64,000 nt of DNA from Oegoconia quadripuncta (lineage: Eukaryota; Arthropoda; Insecta; Lepidoptera; Autostichidae). Every line of letters starts with the position of its first letter. Position 1 is the stretch's first letter. Position numbers and translations under genes: made by a program. The DNA lies in assembly GCA_949316235.1 (NCBI GenBank), contig OX438750.1, positions 2,370,501 to 2,434,500 of the forward strand, in the 5' to 3' direction. Shown one piece after another: positions 9,992-61,235 of this stretch. Under the pieces are notes generated by a model. That model saw only the letters and a program-made list of their open reading frames with translations, was not told where the DNA came from and ran no database searches.

Positions 9992-10257
9992 CTTCAATCA
10001 CGCCTGATGTTAAGTGAAGATGAGGCCGAAGGTGGAAGCGTACTGATAAGGAAACGCCATCTTATTTCGGGGACTGGCTATTTTATATCTGATAACTGGA
10101 ACACAACAATGCTATTAGCCGATAGACTTAGATAAAATGGTGGTAGCTCCAGGCGGCCATTTAAAATGCCCTACCACCAACCAAACCGAGTACTAAACAT
10201 CGAACCCGCGACCGTCGATTCGTAAATCCTGTTCTTTACATTGAGCCACGGAGGCGG
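9992..10257 (-). mobile_element. SINE-B, slightly decayed
   Basis: The full order of SINE-B blocks is present in reverse: CACGCCTGATGTTAAGTGAA, GGTGGTAGCT, CCACCAACCAAACCGAGTAC, CGAACCCGCGACC and GCCACGGAGGCGG. Confidence 0.83.
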
Positions 10258-10623
10258 TGTGCCAGTCTAATGGCCACCTAACAGTGTTTTTAGGACGCCC
10301 TACGGCCAACGACTTGGCTTAAACTGCCTTTCAAATTGCTACTAGCGGTCACTGACCGCGCCAGACATTGCTTAACTTCGGTAATCGAAAGTAGCAATCC
10401 GACTGCGCCACGAATGCTTCCATACATGCAACGACTCAATACAAGTTGTTTCAAAATTAACGCTAAATAATTTCTAATGATCAATATTTTAATTTAATGT
10501 ACAGAAATAGATGTATTTCAATATATTGCTGTATTTTTTTGAGGCGGATGATTAAAATAGTATACTTGGTCATACACACAGCCCCATCTAGTTCCAGACT
10601 AAGCAACTTGTGCGAAGTGTGAG

Positions 10624-11026
10624 TTCTTCTTATTTTTGAGGATGGCAACCAGTCAACCTCACTGTCGAGGGACATTACTGCCAGTTACGAGTGAAAAATT
10701 TTATTTCTCTTATTTCTTCAGTTTATAAGTCAGTCTCAGTCAAAACAAGTAATTCGTCGTATACTTGGCGTATACAGAGTCTAGTCACGGTCAAGTCATT
10801 CTTCAGTGAAGTGGCAGAATGCTTTACAAAAGATTTTGGCGGCTTCTTGTGGGAACCGGAAAGCTCCGTTACGCACTTTAATTTACACTTCCTTTCACCT
10901 GTACACCAACACTAACGTTTGCTGCACAATATTCTGCCATTATTAAGCTTCAAAAGTTAGAATGCACAAATTATAAGAATTATAAAGAAAAATGCAATTT
11001 CACTCGCCGAGATCCCGCCAAAAAGC
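10624..11026 (-). mobile_element. Non-tRNA short retroposon, flanked by 11-bp target duplication
   Basis: Read on the - strand it starts GGCTTTTTGGCGGGATCTCG and ends in an AAGAA tail. CGAAGTGTGAG flanks it at 10613-10623 and 11027-11037. It is inserted into the end of the GAAGTGTGAG MITE that continues to 11217. Sister copies lie at 11618, 19939, 26202, 43891, 58710 and 59309. Confidence 0.75.
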
Positions 11027-11217
11027 CGAAGTGTGAGAGTTTTGCCTCGTTTTTAACTATACCATCGCGTTCGCGTTTACGAAAAAAGGCCCTATGAAAA
11101 AAAATCGTTTTGCAAACTATCCGCTAGAGGCGCTGCACATGTCTCCATACAAATCGTCACTTAAACGTGAACGCGGCAGTAAAGTTAAGTCGAAACAAAA
11201 CTCACACTCCGCCCTCA
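11027..11217. mobile_element. MITE with CTAGAGGCGCTGCACAT core
   Basis: About 190 bp whose two ends are imperfect inverted repeats (GAAGTGTGAG...GTTCGCGTTTACG versus CGTGAACGCGG...CACACTCCGCCCT). The core is CTATCCGCTAGAGGCGCTGC. Copies lie at 18018-18210 and, inverted, 56775-56970. Confidence 0.7.
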
Positions 11218-11436
11218 GGGGAATTTTTCTAGTGGACGTGGATGGCCGACAATATGAGGAATACATGACCCACCTCCACACCCTCTCACTGCAACTCCTG
11301 TAGCCAGGATCAACAGCGGTGCAGCTGAACGTCGCCTTCTGAAAGTAAGATGGTCCCGAGAAAAGACTTTACGCTACCTTGGACCCCAAATTTATTTAAG
11401 AAGAAGAAAAAGGGATTTAAAGGACAAATCAAATTA

Positions 11437-12205
11437 TTTCCTCCTTCCCCTTTACAAATGGGAGTGTAGCGTAAGATTAAACTATGAGGAATAGCGAAAA
11501 GTACTGAAAGAAGTCTCGGGCCTTTGATGAACACTAAAACTGCATCATTGGATTTTTGAAAAATCAATATTCCTAGACAGAAATCGGATCGTTTATTTTG
11601 AAAAAAAAAAAAAAACTTTTTTCGTTTTACTCTCTCATCTCGGAGAAGGCAAAGGGATCTAAGCCCATACAGCCATGTCTTATTTCTTCAGTTTACAGTA
11701 TTCGTCGTATACAGAAGTCTAGTCACGGTCAAGTCACTCTTCGGTAAAGAACGCTTTACAAATGATTTTGGCGGCTTCTTGTGGGAACCCGAAAGCTCCG
11801 TTTCCTTTCACTTGTACACCAACACTAAAGTTTGCTGCACAATATTCTGCCATTAGCTTCAAAAACTAGAATGCACAAATTATAAGAATTATAAAGAAAA
11901 ATTCACTCGCCGAGATCCCGCCAAAAGTCTTGCGTCAAACAAGGAATGAGCTCATTTTAAACAAAATACTTTTTTATTTTTCTTACGTTACCCACCTATT
12001 AAAAAACTTATTAAAAAAATATTTCCTTCTTCCCCTTTACAAATGGGAGTGTAGCGTAAGAGTAAACTATGAGGAATAGCGAAAAGTACTCAAAGGAGTC
12101 TTGGGCCTGATTTTGATGAAAACTAAAAGTGCATCATTGGATTTTTGAAAAATTAATATTCGTAGCCAGGAATCGGACCGTTATTTTGAAAAAAAAAAAA
12201 AAAAA
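11437..12205. repeat. Direct duplication of about 176 bp
   Basis: 11437-11612 and 12026-12205 share CCTTCCCCTTTACAAATGGG, TGAGGAATAGCGAAAAGTAC and CATCATTGGATTTTTGAAAA, with a terminal poly-A run in each. A retroposon copy lies between them. They could be two insertions of one element or a local duplication. Confidence 0.65.
11618..11928 (-). mobile_element. Non-tRNA short retroposon, internally deleted copy
   Basis: Same family as 10624-11026 but shorter. The 3' region (reverse complement) has GGGCTTAGATCCCTTTGCC and the 5' end TTTTGGCGGGATCTCGGCG. The middle lacks part of the GTCAAAACAAGT region. Confidence 0.7.
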
Positions 12206-12394
12206 AACATACTGTATTATTTATTACACCATTCAATAGTGTCGCTAATAAGGAACCAATTCTGGGAAGTAATGACATGCGGCAAACTTAAGGAAATAGC
12301 TCATTTTTAACAAAAAAATCATTTTTTATTTATCGTATGTCACCTACCTATTAAAACTTAACTGATCAATTGTAGTCGGTCTGGCCCCATACGA

Positions 12395-12715
12395 TTTGGC
12401 TGCCCGCCCACGACCGATAATCGGTGACCGATTTTTTGTAGGAGAAAAATAGAACGGTCTGATTGCAATATTTCAACGCCCACGTCCTACAAAAAATCGG
12501 TCACAATGTTCGGCTGTACGCAAACTAAACTAAGATCAGATTTAGACTGGTGCTGTCACGTTATATTGTTCCAGAGAGAAAAAGACAGACCTACTTTAAA
12601 ATTGGTTTTAATTTAGTTTGCGTACAACCGAATCGACACCATTATCGGTGATAAAAGTATTGAGAAAAAAATCAGCTGATTATCGGCACTATAAAAAGCC
12701 GGTCGTGGCCACATT
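12395..12715. mobile_element. Older inverted-repeat element hosting a GGTGTCGATTCGG MITE
   Basis: The outer ends are related in inverse (CCCACGACCGATAATCGGTG and GCCGGTCGTGGCC). Inside, 12506-12643 is a MITE with TGTTCGGCTGTACGC and GCGTACAACCGAATCGACAC ends, the same family as 53158-53303. Confidence 0.5.
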
Positions 12716-13661
12716 TATTCAACCAACTTCACTTCATATAACAAAGAATGAAATTCGATTGTCGCTAATAAGGAACGATATCTGTTCTCTTGCTCTCATT
12801 AAATCCTCTCCTATCCTTCGTCCCTTTCAAATGTTCGTTTTCTTTTGTAAATATTGTACTATAATTTTATTTTAAACGTTTCCTCGCTTTTTAATAAGTT
12901 CCCAAAACTTGTCGTTGGCTTAATACCCCAAAAAGGAGTAATAGCCATAAAAAAAAAAGAAAATGAACGAATTCTGGGAAGTAATGACCCGGAAAACTTT
13001 GTGACGTCGCGGTTGAAAAAAAAAACCGGACAATTTCATAATTCAATCTTTTTATTTCATTTCAACAATGGTACAATAATCGGAAATCAGTAGATAACTA
13101 TGTATATAGATAACTAATTTATATAAATAACATATATGTATATTTCAACAGCACCTGTTTTGTAGATATCTAAGGCACAATAGGTCAGTTGGTAGATAGA
13201 TGGAGTGAAAGGAAGGTCTTACGTCAATTACCGAGCGTGAAATTAAACAAAATAAAGTTGTATGTATCCTAATATGCAGCTGATACAAAATACAAACGCT
13301 TTATTAGGAACGTAATTTATACTTTATAATATAATTGGGTTTTATTTGGATAGAATTGTTCGAGTTGTGACAGCAAGGAGGGCTCTCTGATGACAATTGA
13401 AAAAAATATAGTGACGATAGTCTCGACAGATGGCGCTGATTTAAAGTCAGGTGTCAGAATCAAAGACTATAATCTGTATATATTATATAAACTATTTACT
13501 TGGTAACTCAAACAACTTTATCTGTTTATTTTCATGGTTGATGAAACGATGAATAATTTAAGCCACGGATTAATATTGAGTGCTGTTTTTCGATGAAAAC
13601 TTGATTTCAGTACAGCGCCATCTAAAAACTTCGTTTTTTTTTTTTGAAAACCCCTCACTCT

Positions 13662-13820
13662 CTTATTCATAAAAAATTACAAACGCTTTATAAGCCTGTT
13701 TTAGTTGAAGTGTGTTTTGTCACTTTCTTTCTTTACAACATTTCCTTATGAACGACAGAGACAAAACATACTTTAACTAAAACAGGCTTTTATAGCGTTT
13801 GTAAATTTTTATGAATAAGA
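13662..13820. mobile_element. Short MITE with CTCTTATTCATAAAAA ends
   Basis: About 160 bp. The ends CTCTTATTCATAAAAA and TTTTTATGAATAAGACGG are inverted, with a subterminal GCCTGTTTTAGTT/AACTAAAACAGGC pair. A second copy lies at 27091-27231 (right end lost). Confidence 0.75.
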
Positions 13821-14269
13821 CGGTTAGTGTGTAAATTCAAAAGCTCTAAATGAGACAATCAAATCGCAGACATATATTGGAATTGACAACGCAAATGCGT
13901 CAAATTGCATGACACTCACGACATCGTTTGTCGTGCGCGAGATACGAGTGACAGTTAGTATATTTCGACTAAGCGTTGTGTGTTGAATAATGTATGAATG
14001 ACTAAATATTCCATGACTATGTAATTTTAATCTAATTTCATTTCAATTTGACATTTTTTATTTACCAATTTCAATCGTATTTTACAATTTTAACATTGTC
14101 CTTAATAATTGACATGGAATTATAATATTAATTTTCGAAACTAAGCTAATGGGTATCTACTGTAATATATATATTTTTTTTTTTTTTTTGCAAAAATTTC
14201 CTACCATCTTAGATAAGCCTATGTACCTACCTCAGATAAATAACTAACCATTTTTTTTGTATGCCAAAA
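13821..14269. other. Intergenic A+T-rich, nothing recognised
   Basis: Between the kin17 and uex 3' ends. It contains a poly-T tract at about 14169-14188 and no coding signal. Confidence 0.5.
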
Positions 14270-14490
14270 TGGTAGATCACAGTGTTACTTATACCACAGA
14301 TCACTAATAAGTTACTAAAGTAACTTATACCATAATATTTACTAACATCTTTTATACCTGTGTTTCACATTAATAAATTGAATTGAAGCTAATTCAATTA
14401 ATTAATGTGAAACACAGGTAAAAGGGTGTTAGTGAATAATATTAATATAGTATTAGTAACTGATGTGTGTGATAGGTATACAACAAAATT
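14270..14490. repeat. Foldback (large hairpin)
   Basis: CTAACATCTTTTATACCTGT on the left and ACAGGTAAAAGGGTGTTAG on the right are inverted around an AATTGAATTGAAGCTAATTC centre near 14385. Weaker inverse similarity continues outward. It is probably a MITE. Confidence 0.6.
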
Positions 14491-14566
14491 GCGTTAGTAG
14501 TAGGCTTGTCAGGGTAGTAGGAAATCTTTATAAAAAAAAAATATTAATAATAAATAAATATAAATA

Positions 14567-14762
14567 TTTGGGGCACTTACACCAATCATCTAGTCTCAAA
14601 CTAAGCAAAGCTTGTACTATGGATACTAGATAACGGATAAATATACATAAATATTATAAAAACATCCATGACTCGGGAATAAATGTTCGTATTCATCATA
14701 CAAACATTTACCCCTCGCGGGATTCGAATACTATCCACTACACTACACTAATCGGTCGCCAA
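14567..14762 (-). mobile_element. SINE-A' (GACGACCGATTGGTGTA type), damaged head
   Basis: The body TCTAGTATCCATAGTACAAG and CTTAGTTTGAGACTAGATGA is intact on the - strand. The tRNA-like head retains CGATTAGTGTAGTG, but the B-box region is shortened. Confidence 0.8.
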
Positions 14763-15060
14763 ATTATTATATTACAGTAAAGTATGGTTTCGATAATTCA
14801 AATTCAAAGTGAATTATTAAGGGCAATGTTAAAATTGTAAAATATGATTGAAATAGGTAAATAAAAAGGTCAAGTTTAAATGAAATACATTAAACGAACG
14901 ACAAACGGAGCAAATACTAATAGCGTTTCACTATGAGATCGAACCAGCCTCATAGCATGACATCATTTGTATATTTCGTCCAAGCGAATGAGCAGGACAA
15001 ATAACTCGCGCGGCAAACGTTTATCGCGCTTCATGTTACTAGTGCTGGCATATTTTTGAG

Positions 15061-16055
15061 ACAGGCTATTGAATCACAAGGTTAATTTAGTGATTTAAAT
15101 ACGCCCCACGCCAAGCCGATAAAAAGACAATCGCCTTTCTCCCACGCCTTTTCAGTGGGAGTGAATTTAGCAGCAAACGAGTTGACGCTTTACGCCAACT
15201 AAAGGCACGAAAAGAGGCATGTAAAGTTTATTTACGTTATCTAGTCCAATACGTCTGTTGAATGATGGGTGACCGCTAGTGTCATTTTCATAGGTGCAGG
15301 ACATTTAATTGACGGCAGTAGTTATGCTTGAACACTGACGGTTAGGTGGCCACTAGGCTGCCACAAATCCTTTGTGGCAAATGGCAACATTCACTATCTA
15401 ACTGAAGACCGGCCTAACTATCATTCTACATAATAATAATAATATTCTCTTAAATTAATAATAAATCTTAATTATTACTTAAAACAAAGGAAAAATAAAA
15501 GTCAACGAAAGTTTTATAAATTGCAAATAGTACAAATAAAAAGGAGTCGTAAATTAATTGGTAGTTATTGAAATATAATTCGAAGTGAAAAATCTATAAT
15601 TTAATAGAAAAATAATGTGATGCAATTGATTTCAATCGATTTAAATATAAGTTATAAAATATTCGTTACAATTCTATTTGTTTATACACCGCCATTTTTT
15701 TTGCGCGGGATTCATTCAAAGTGTTGCCATTCATAATAATAATTAACTTATTCGAAATTAAAATCGAAATAAGTACTATTTTCATATAGCTAAAAACTAA
15801 TCTAAATTATAACAAATGCCATTTAAACTAAGCAACTACATTTCCATTACAACACTACGCTTACGTAATAAAATGATTAAAACAATCATGCATTGAATTT
15901 GCAATATGGTTCCATTAGTTGACGTTCTGGACAAATTTTAGATAATTTCTATCTAAAAAAAAAACAAATTTATGTTCATATGGTTCATGCTCCAAAAAGA
16001 GGTTTGTCACAAAATGGTAGGTTTCGGGTTCTGTGTTGCCAGTGGAAGCGACGTT
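15061..16055 (-). other. uex 3' flank / probable 3' UTR
   Basis: No repeat family or ORF was recognised in most of this stretch. The first AATAAA on the - strand I can find downstream of the stop is at 15232-15227; an ATTAAA lies near 15605. The transcript end is not determined. Confidence 0.35.
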
Positions 16056-55371
<39,316 letters not shown>

Positions 55372-55429
55372 CTGTGAAAAGAAAAGATAAGTTAATAAGT
55401 TTTAATACAAATTACAAACAATATAGGTA

Positions 55430-55735
55430 CAGTAGGAAGACAGTTAACAGACAGAGGTGTTAATGATGGTAAAGGAGAAGAGATGCCTGTTAGCCACATT
55501 TGAGAACCGAAGAGCAAAGATGATAGGTCACTTGATACGACACCATATTTTTTTGAAGAACATAATTGAGGGAAAGATTGAAGGAAAGAGAGGAAGGGGA
55601 AGACCTAGGCGTAATTACTTTGACCAAGTGACAGAAAAGGTGAATGCCGTGTCGTACCAAGAGGTTAAACCGAGGGCGGAAAGTAGAGAGACGTGGTCAT
55701 TACTCCACCGATAGGAGCATAGCTCATAAATTGAA
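55430..55735 (+). pseudogene. RTE-type LINE C-terminal fragment
   Basis: Encodes RRAKMIGHLIRHHIFLKNII, EGKIEGKRGRGRPRRNYFDQ and SRETWSLLHR. GHxxR...LxxxxEGKxxGKRxRGRPR is the C-terminal hallmark of RTE/craft-like insect LINEs. Truncated at the 5' side, upstream of the uex exon in antisense. Confidence 0.75.
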
Positions 55736-55792
55736 GAAGAAGGAAGACAGTACGATTCAAAGTTCATATTTTTTTTATTCGTTTTGGCTTGG

Positions 55793-56256
55793 TTAGGAGA
55801 TCATTCAGCCATGTCTAAATGTGTAAGTCGCCTCCGCAAAGTCAGTAATTCATTCAAAGGGTAATGTATACGCTTTTTCAATGACGTTCCTGTTGATATA
55901 CAAAATCTTCCTTTAAATAAATTTAAAGATACTATAAAACAGAAACTTATTAAGAAAGGATATTACAAAATATCGGATTATTTAGATGATAAACATTCAT
56001 GGACATAACCACCCAGCCCGTTCGCATAACCAGGCTATTTCACAATTAATAATGAAATATTTATAATATAAAATAATAATTAATAATTTTGTAATATAAA
56101 AACCTTTTTTTTAAAAGAGCAACCTCTCGAGTTTCTTACTTGTTCTTCTCAGGGGTAAATTGCCTTTTGAACAAGCAGTAGCTTTAAAAATGTAAAATCT
56201 GACTATTTTAAGTGTACCCTGTGTACCTACAAAATAAAGCATTTTTGATTTGATTT
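55793..56256 (+). pseudogene. LINE ORF2 C-terminus and 3' UTR
   Basis: Encodes KVSNSFKG, a stop, CIRFFNDVPVDIQNLPLNKF, KDTIKQKLIKKGYYKISDYL and DDKHSWT with TAA at 56006-56008. The 3' UTR ends GTGTACCCTGTGTACCTACA then AAATAAAGCATTTTTGATTT. It is the clearest copy of the family seen at 9765, 20872, 44505 and 46560. Confidence 0.78.
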
Positions 56257-56774
56257 GTCTTGTTTGCTATGGAGGAGCAAGGCTTGCTACCATTGGTATT
56301 ATATACATAGGTACTAGGAAGTCTCAACCCTATGATTTTAATGTGTATGTAGGAAAGGAAATAAAGATTTTTAATTTTAATAATAATTTAATGTCTTTAA
56401 TATTGTATAATATTGTAATAGGGTTTACGCTTCGGGGGTCGCGGGTTCGATCCCCAGCGGGGTAAACGTTTAAAGCCAGGCTAGCTTACGATCTTTGAGC
56501 TTCCAATGTGAAGACAGGTTGTTGAATTCTGCTACACAAAAATTATTACAGAATGAAAAAGAAACAAAGAAACACAATAACCGAAAAGAATATTGAACAA
56601 TGGCTTGGTAATTCTGTAAAAACGCATTTAAATGGCTAAGGTACATACATACATAAAGTTACGTCTGTTTCCCGTAGCAGGCAGAGACCATAGGCTTCCA
56701 CTTGCTACGATCCTGACACACCTCTTTTGCTTCATTCACTCACATGCTATGGTTCCTAGTGAAAAGTTGTTTGT
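56257..56774. other. Upstream of uex exon 1, little recognised
   Basis: Has a SINE-B head fragment at 56418-56475 (GGTTTACGCTTCGGGGGTCG, GGGTTCGATCCCCAGCGGGG). No exon recognised. Confidence 0.45.
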
Positions 56775-56970
56775 AATCAGAGGGCGGAGTGTAAGTTTTG
56801 TTTCGACTTTACTACCGCGTTCACGTTTACGTGAAGATTTGTATAAAGAAATGTGCAGCGCCTCTAGCGGATAGTTTGCAAAACGATTTCTTTCATCGGG
56901 ACTTTTTTCGTAAACGCGAACGCGATGGTAAAGTTAAAAACGAGACAAAACTTACACTTCGCACACAGTA
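56775..56970. mobile_element. MITE with CTAGAGGCGCTGCACAT core, inverted copy
   Basis: GGGCGGAGTGTAAGTTTTGT ... ACTTACACTTCGCACACAGT; the core reads GTGCAGCGCCTCTAGCGGAT. Confidence 0.77.
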
Positions 56971-57058
56971 GTGGAGTGACCAACCGAAAATTGTAGGACT
57001 TTTCACAGTGGCCTCACCAGTTAATGGGAATTACACGAATTCAAATTCACCCAGTATA

Positions 57059-58127
57059 TACAGGGCGTCCCAAAGTTATGGGACATGAAGGGGAAGTACC
57101 TTAAATATCGTAGATAGTGAATTTTGCTCAAAGAAGACTTTATGTTATTTTTAAAAGTTAGTAATTCTGCATTCATAGATTTTCTAAAAATTATTTGCTT
57201 CGGCTGGGAATCGAACCGACTCAAATGTGAAAAAAAAAACACCCTACTTTTATGATGCCAATCGAAAGAATAGCTAAAAAATAATAACTCTGCCTAAGTA
57301 ACATAGTATTTTAAAAGAAAGGAACAACGTGAAATTAATCATTTTAATCAAATAAAAAACATACATGAAACTGCCGTAGTCAATTAAGTAGGTATTTTTT
57401 TGTAAATTAATTAATTAAATGCTCAAAATGTGATCCCTCTTGTCTTACGCAAATCGCCAATCTTTTAATGAGCCCGCTGCCTGTTGATTTTCTAATCATT
57501 TTATGGTGAACACTCGATGTGATATGGCACAATTCTGTTTGCAACTCGCCTACGTTCTCGTATCGCTTTTTGTATAGCATATCTTTCACGTATCCCCAAA
57601 AGAAGAAATCTAATGGTGTGAGGTCCGGGGGTTTTAATTTGCCTTCTGTCTAGCTTACAGAGGACGTATTGAAATACAAGTTTTATCATTTCATCTACAC
57701 GTGCACTTATAATAAGGAAAACTATGTTAGTACCTATTTTATGAAGTGGGTACTTATTTACGAATAATCAATGCTATCTTTGGAATGATAATATCGCTAC
57801 TTTTCGAACGTCGTCGGCAATAAATAACTTTCTTGAAATTTGACTCAATCATTTTATGTTGTTCCTTTCTTTTAAAATACTATGTTACTTAGGCAGAGTT
57901 ATTATTTTTTAGCTATTCTTTCGATTGGCATCATAAAAGTAGGGTGTTTTTTTTTTCACATTTAAGTCGGTTCGATTCCCAGCCGAAGCAAGTAATTTTT
58001 AGAAAATCTATGAATGCAGAATTACTAACTTTTAAAAATAACATAAAGTCTTCTTTGAGCAAAATTCACTATCTACAATATTTAAGGTACTTCCCCTTCA
58101 TGTCCCATAACTTTGGGACGCCCTGTA
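57059..58127 (-). mobile_element. mariner-like element, 1069 bp, with transposase remnant
   Basis: TACAGGGCGTCCCAAAGTTA and its inverse at the right, flanked by TA. Between 57650 and 57410 the - strand encodes PDLTPLDFFFWGYVKDMLYK, KRYENVGELQTELCHITSSV and CVRQEGSHFEHLIN. The D-x-TPLDFFxWG block carries the last part of the DDE core. The N-terminal two thirds are absent, so it needs a helper in trans. Confidence 0.85.
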
Positions 58128-59157
58128 TATACCGGTGAGTTTTTTAAGGAAAAAAATAGGGCATATTAGATAAGTGAAATAGAAGGTATTGGCATAGGTA
58201 GTCTTTCTTTTTCAAAACTATCTTCGAATTAAGCGTTAATTGTGTCACATAATTACCTATAATATAGCAGCCTATTCCACATAATTACATCATTAAATTA
58301 AATAATCTCATCTTCACTTAACATCAGGTGTGATTGAGGTCAAGTGCTAACCCGTTGTGCATAAAAAAAAAAATAAAAAAAAAAAAAAAAAATTCCTTTC
58401 CCTACCCTTATACCCCATTATCTCAGCTTGTATAAACATCATGTGGAACTCGTTAGCACTAGTGATCCTAATATTCATTAATCACTGTATAGTTGTCTGG
58501 TTTTGTCCTCATTGATTTGTTTCAGTAATAGTGTATTGGAATCAGTTTGCTACTGGATCACACACAGACAGTATTGAAATCATATTAACTGGCATGTAAG
58601 ATTAAAGATCAATATCTTTAATCTTAAATATATATTTAAATGCCGTTAAGATTTCGTGTGCGTGCGTTTTTGAAAAAAAAAAAAACAATACCTTCTAGTT
58701 CTCTTACTTCTTCTTCTTCTTATTTTTGAGGATGGCAACCAGTCAACCTCATTGTCGAGGGACATTACTGCCAGTTTCGAGTGAAAATTTTTATTTATCT
58801 TATTTCTTCAGTTTATAGGTCAGTCTCAATCAAAACAAGTAATTCGTCGTATACAGAGTCTAGTCACGGTCAAGTCATTCTTCAGTAAAGTGGCAGAATG
58901 CTTTACAAAAGATTTTGGCGGCTTCTTGTGGGAACCCGAAAGCTCCGTTACGCACTTTAATTTACACTTCCCTTCACCTGTACACCAACACTAACGTTTG
59001 CTGCACAATATTCTGCCATTAAAGTTAGAATGCACAAATTTTAAGACCTGTAAAGAAAAATGCTACTTCACTCGCCGAGTTCCCGCCAAAAAGCCTTCTC
59101 TTACTTAATATGCCCAATTTTTTTTTCTTACGGTAAAAAAACTCATCCGGTATATTT
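58128..59157. mobile_element. ACCGTAAGG-type MITE with SINE-B tail and retroposon inserted
   Basis: Left end CCGGTGAGTTTTTTAAGGAA, GGGCATATTAGATAAGTGAA. Right end TACTTAATATGCCCAATTTT, CTTACGGTAAAAAAACTCAT. Inserts: SINE-B tail (58307-58392, with long poly-A) and retroposon (58710-59095). Confidence 0.72.
58710..59095 (-). mobile_element. Non-tRNA short retroposon with 11-bp target duplication
   Basis: TTCTCTTACTT lies at 58699-58709 and 59096-59106. On the - strand it reads GGCTTTTTGGCGGGAACTCG to an AAATAAGAAGAAGAAG tail. Confidence 0.87.
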
Positions 59158-59308
59158 GCTGCCCTACCGAACTATGGAATAGGTCAGAGGCAGCGAAGCG
59201 TGACAACTATAGTTTGACCATGTTCCATGCCATGATGTTCAGCCATCCGCATCCATTACCTACGCAATACAACCGTCTGATTCCCCACCCAAATGTAAGT
59301 AAAAATTA

Positions 59309-59709
59309 GGCTTTTTGGCGGGAACTCGGCGAGTGAAGTAGCATTTTTCTTTATAAGTCTTAAAATTTGTGCATTCTAACTTTTGAAGCTTAATAATGGC
59401 AGAATATTGTGCAGCAAACGTTAGTGTTCGTGTACAGGTGAAGGGAAGTGTAAATTAAAGTGCGTAACGGAGCTTTCGGGTTCCCACAAGAAGCCGCCAA
59501 AATCTTTTGTAAAGCATTCTGCCACTTTACTGAAGAATGACTTGACCGTGACTAGACTCTGTATACGACGAATTACGTGTTTTGATTGAGACTGACCTAT
59601 AAACTGAAGAAATAAGATAAATAAAAATTTTCACTCGAAACTGGCAGTAATGTCCCTCGACAATGAGGTTGACTGGTTGCCATCCTCAAAAATAAGAAGA
59701 AGAAGAAGA
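59309..59709 (+). mobile_element. Non-tRNA short retroposon, opposite orientation
   Basis: Starts GGCTTTTTGGCGGGAACTCG and ends GAAGAAGAAGAA. AGTAAAAATTA (extendable to 12 bp) lies at 59298-59308 and 59710-59720. It is almost the exact inverse of 58710-59095. Confidence 0.87.
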
Positions 59710-59793
59710 AGTAAAAATTAAATAGCATAAGTTTAGTCAAGATTGATGTGGTAATTTAATTATTACCAAAGTTTGTTACCAAATATACTGACG

Positions 59794-60051
59794 TCATATA
59801 TCATGTAAAAGAGAAGTGTCATGAAAGTTGGTCTGAGTATTTTGATCAAAGGTCTTTAACAAAAGGAATTTGGTATAGGTAAGACGATCCAACCGTGACC
59901 AATTATACATAAAGCCCATCGTATTTTTGTTGAAACGGTGTCGTCGTTTGAACTCTACATCGGGCAAAGAAAACAGATCACATCTCTCCTGGTAAACCTT
60001 TCGACGACGTGGAACATTTTCTGCTCGTTCAATAGCATGCAAAGCTTGCAT
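59794..60051 (-). pseudogene. HARBI1-like (PIF/Harbinger) nuclease N-terminal fragment
   Basis: Encodes MQALHAIERAENVPRRRKVY, QERCDLFSLPDVEFKRRHRF and NKNTMGFMY. RRRxYxER-x-D-x-F-x-LPDxEFxxRxRFxKxT is the N-terminus of lepidopteran Harbinger-type nuclease proteins. Downstream codons do not continue the family pattern. Confidence 0.6.
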
Positions 60052-60059
60052 AACTAACG

Positions 60060-61147
60060 CAAAATAGGTACGATTTCACAAACAATTTTATAAAATTGTA
60101 CTACTTAATCTCTACTTCCAAGCTCCTTGCAAATAACAATTAGCTTTAACGAACTAACCTTAAAAGGGATCGGACTCCAAATAAAAGATCAGCTGTTACA
60201 CATTTTGTCGGCCATATTTCTTTTTATTAAAGGTTTATTGAAGGGTCGATTTTCGAAGTTAAGAAGCCGCTATTGAATACTTAGAAATCTTTTTAGCGCT
60301 ATTGGACGTTTATGAATAATGCTTTTCGGGATTCACATTATAACAAGCTAATGCGAAGACTTCTTGCCTCGATGACCAGCTAACGATCAATGCTCCTCCA
60401 TGCTTCCACTGCTTCCGCTTAACATTCAAAAGCGCATGCTTTCCTCTGATTGGTCTGCGTCGTCATTGGTGGGTTTATGCAGCACTACCAACTACTTTTA
60501 GTGAGGTTGTGACGTAATTTCATCGGAAGTACCAACCAACTATAAATTCAAACGTAACAACTTAGAAAAATCATGACACTAATAAACCTATTTTATTTTT
60601 TTATGAATAAGGCTGTATGGACACAAACACACCCAATACCGTCAAACACATAACGCTCGTCGGTTTCATCGTTTAACAAATATTCAACTGCGATTACTCA
60701 ACATTTCGCGCGCTCATTGGCATATTCATAAATTCATGATAGTACATACATTATGCATTATGTCTTTAAATCCTTACGCTTAGTTACATGTGCGTGATGC
60801 TAGAATACATACAGTGGAATACAGCTATTTTGACAATGTATAAAAACTGTGCTGGAATAGTGCCAATTAGTGCCCAGAGGAAAAAAATTGTGCCACTGTA
60901 GTTTAACAGTTATTGAATATTTTAAGTGAGCATCCTTGTGTTCAGTGTTGCTGGTATCCTCATTCTCGTACTGCTTTACTTATGATTATAATTTACATCC
61001 GAAAAAAACTGTGCATCAATAGTGCCACCGAAATATACAAGTCCCAGAAATAGTTCTTCAAAAACAACGAAGTTATTTAGATGTCTTTGTGAAAATGGAC
61101 TCTTTGTCGGCTGCACTTTTTTTGGTCTCCGTGTGTGTTATCGCATA
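60060..61147. other. No gene recognised
   Basis: Single-copy-looking sequence apart from 60895-60935, which is an inverted relative of the flanks of the MITE at 21252. I searched here on the - strand for a signal-peptide exon of uex ending in phase 2 and could not justify one. Confidence 0.4.
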
Positions 61148-61235
61148 GAATTATATAGGGTCTAACAAAATTAACCCGACAAACGTTGCAGAGTGTATGT
61201 ATAGGATGTACCTATTACGAAAATAATAAAACTAA
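61148..61235. repeat. Dispersed repeat shared with 5760-5850 (inverted)
   Basis: AAAATTAACCCGACAAACGT and TGTATAGGATGTACCTATTA are the inverse of the earlier copy. Confidence 0.6.

Noticed and set aside
10691..10915. Protein containing KTSNSSYTWRIQSLVTVKSF, repeated at 20023 and 26317
   Set aside because: Recurs as part of the non-tRNA retroposon, with frames broken differently in each copy; no evidence that it is coding.
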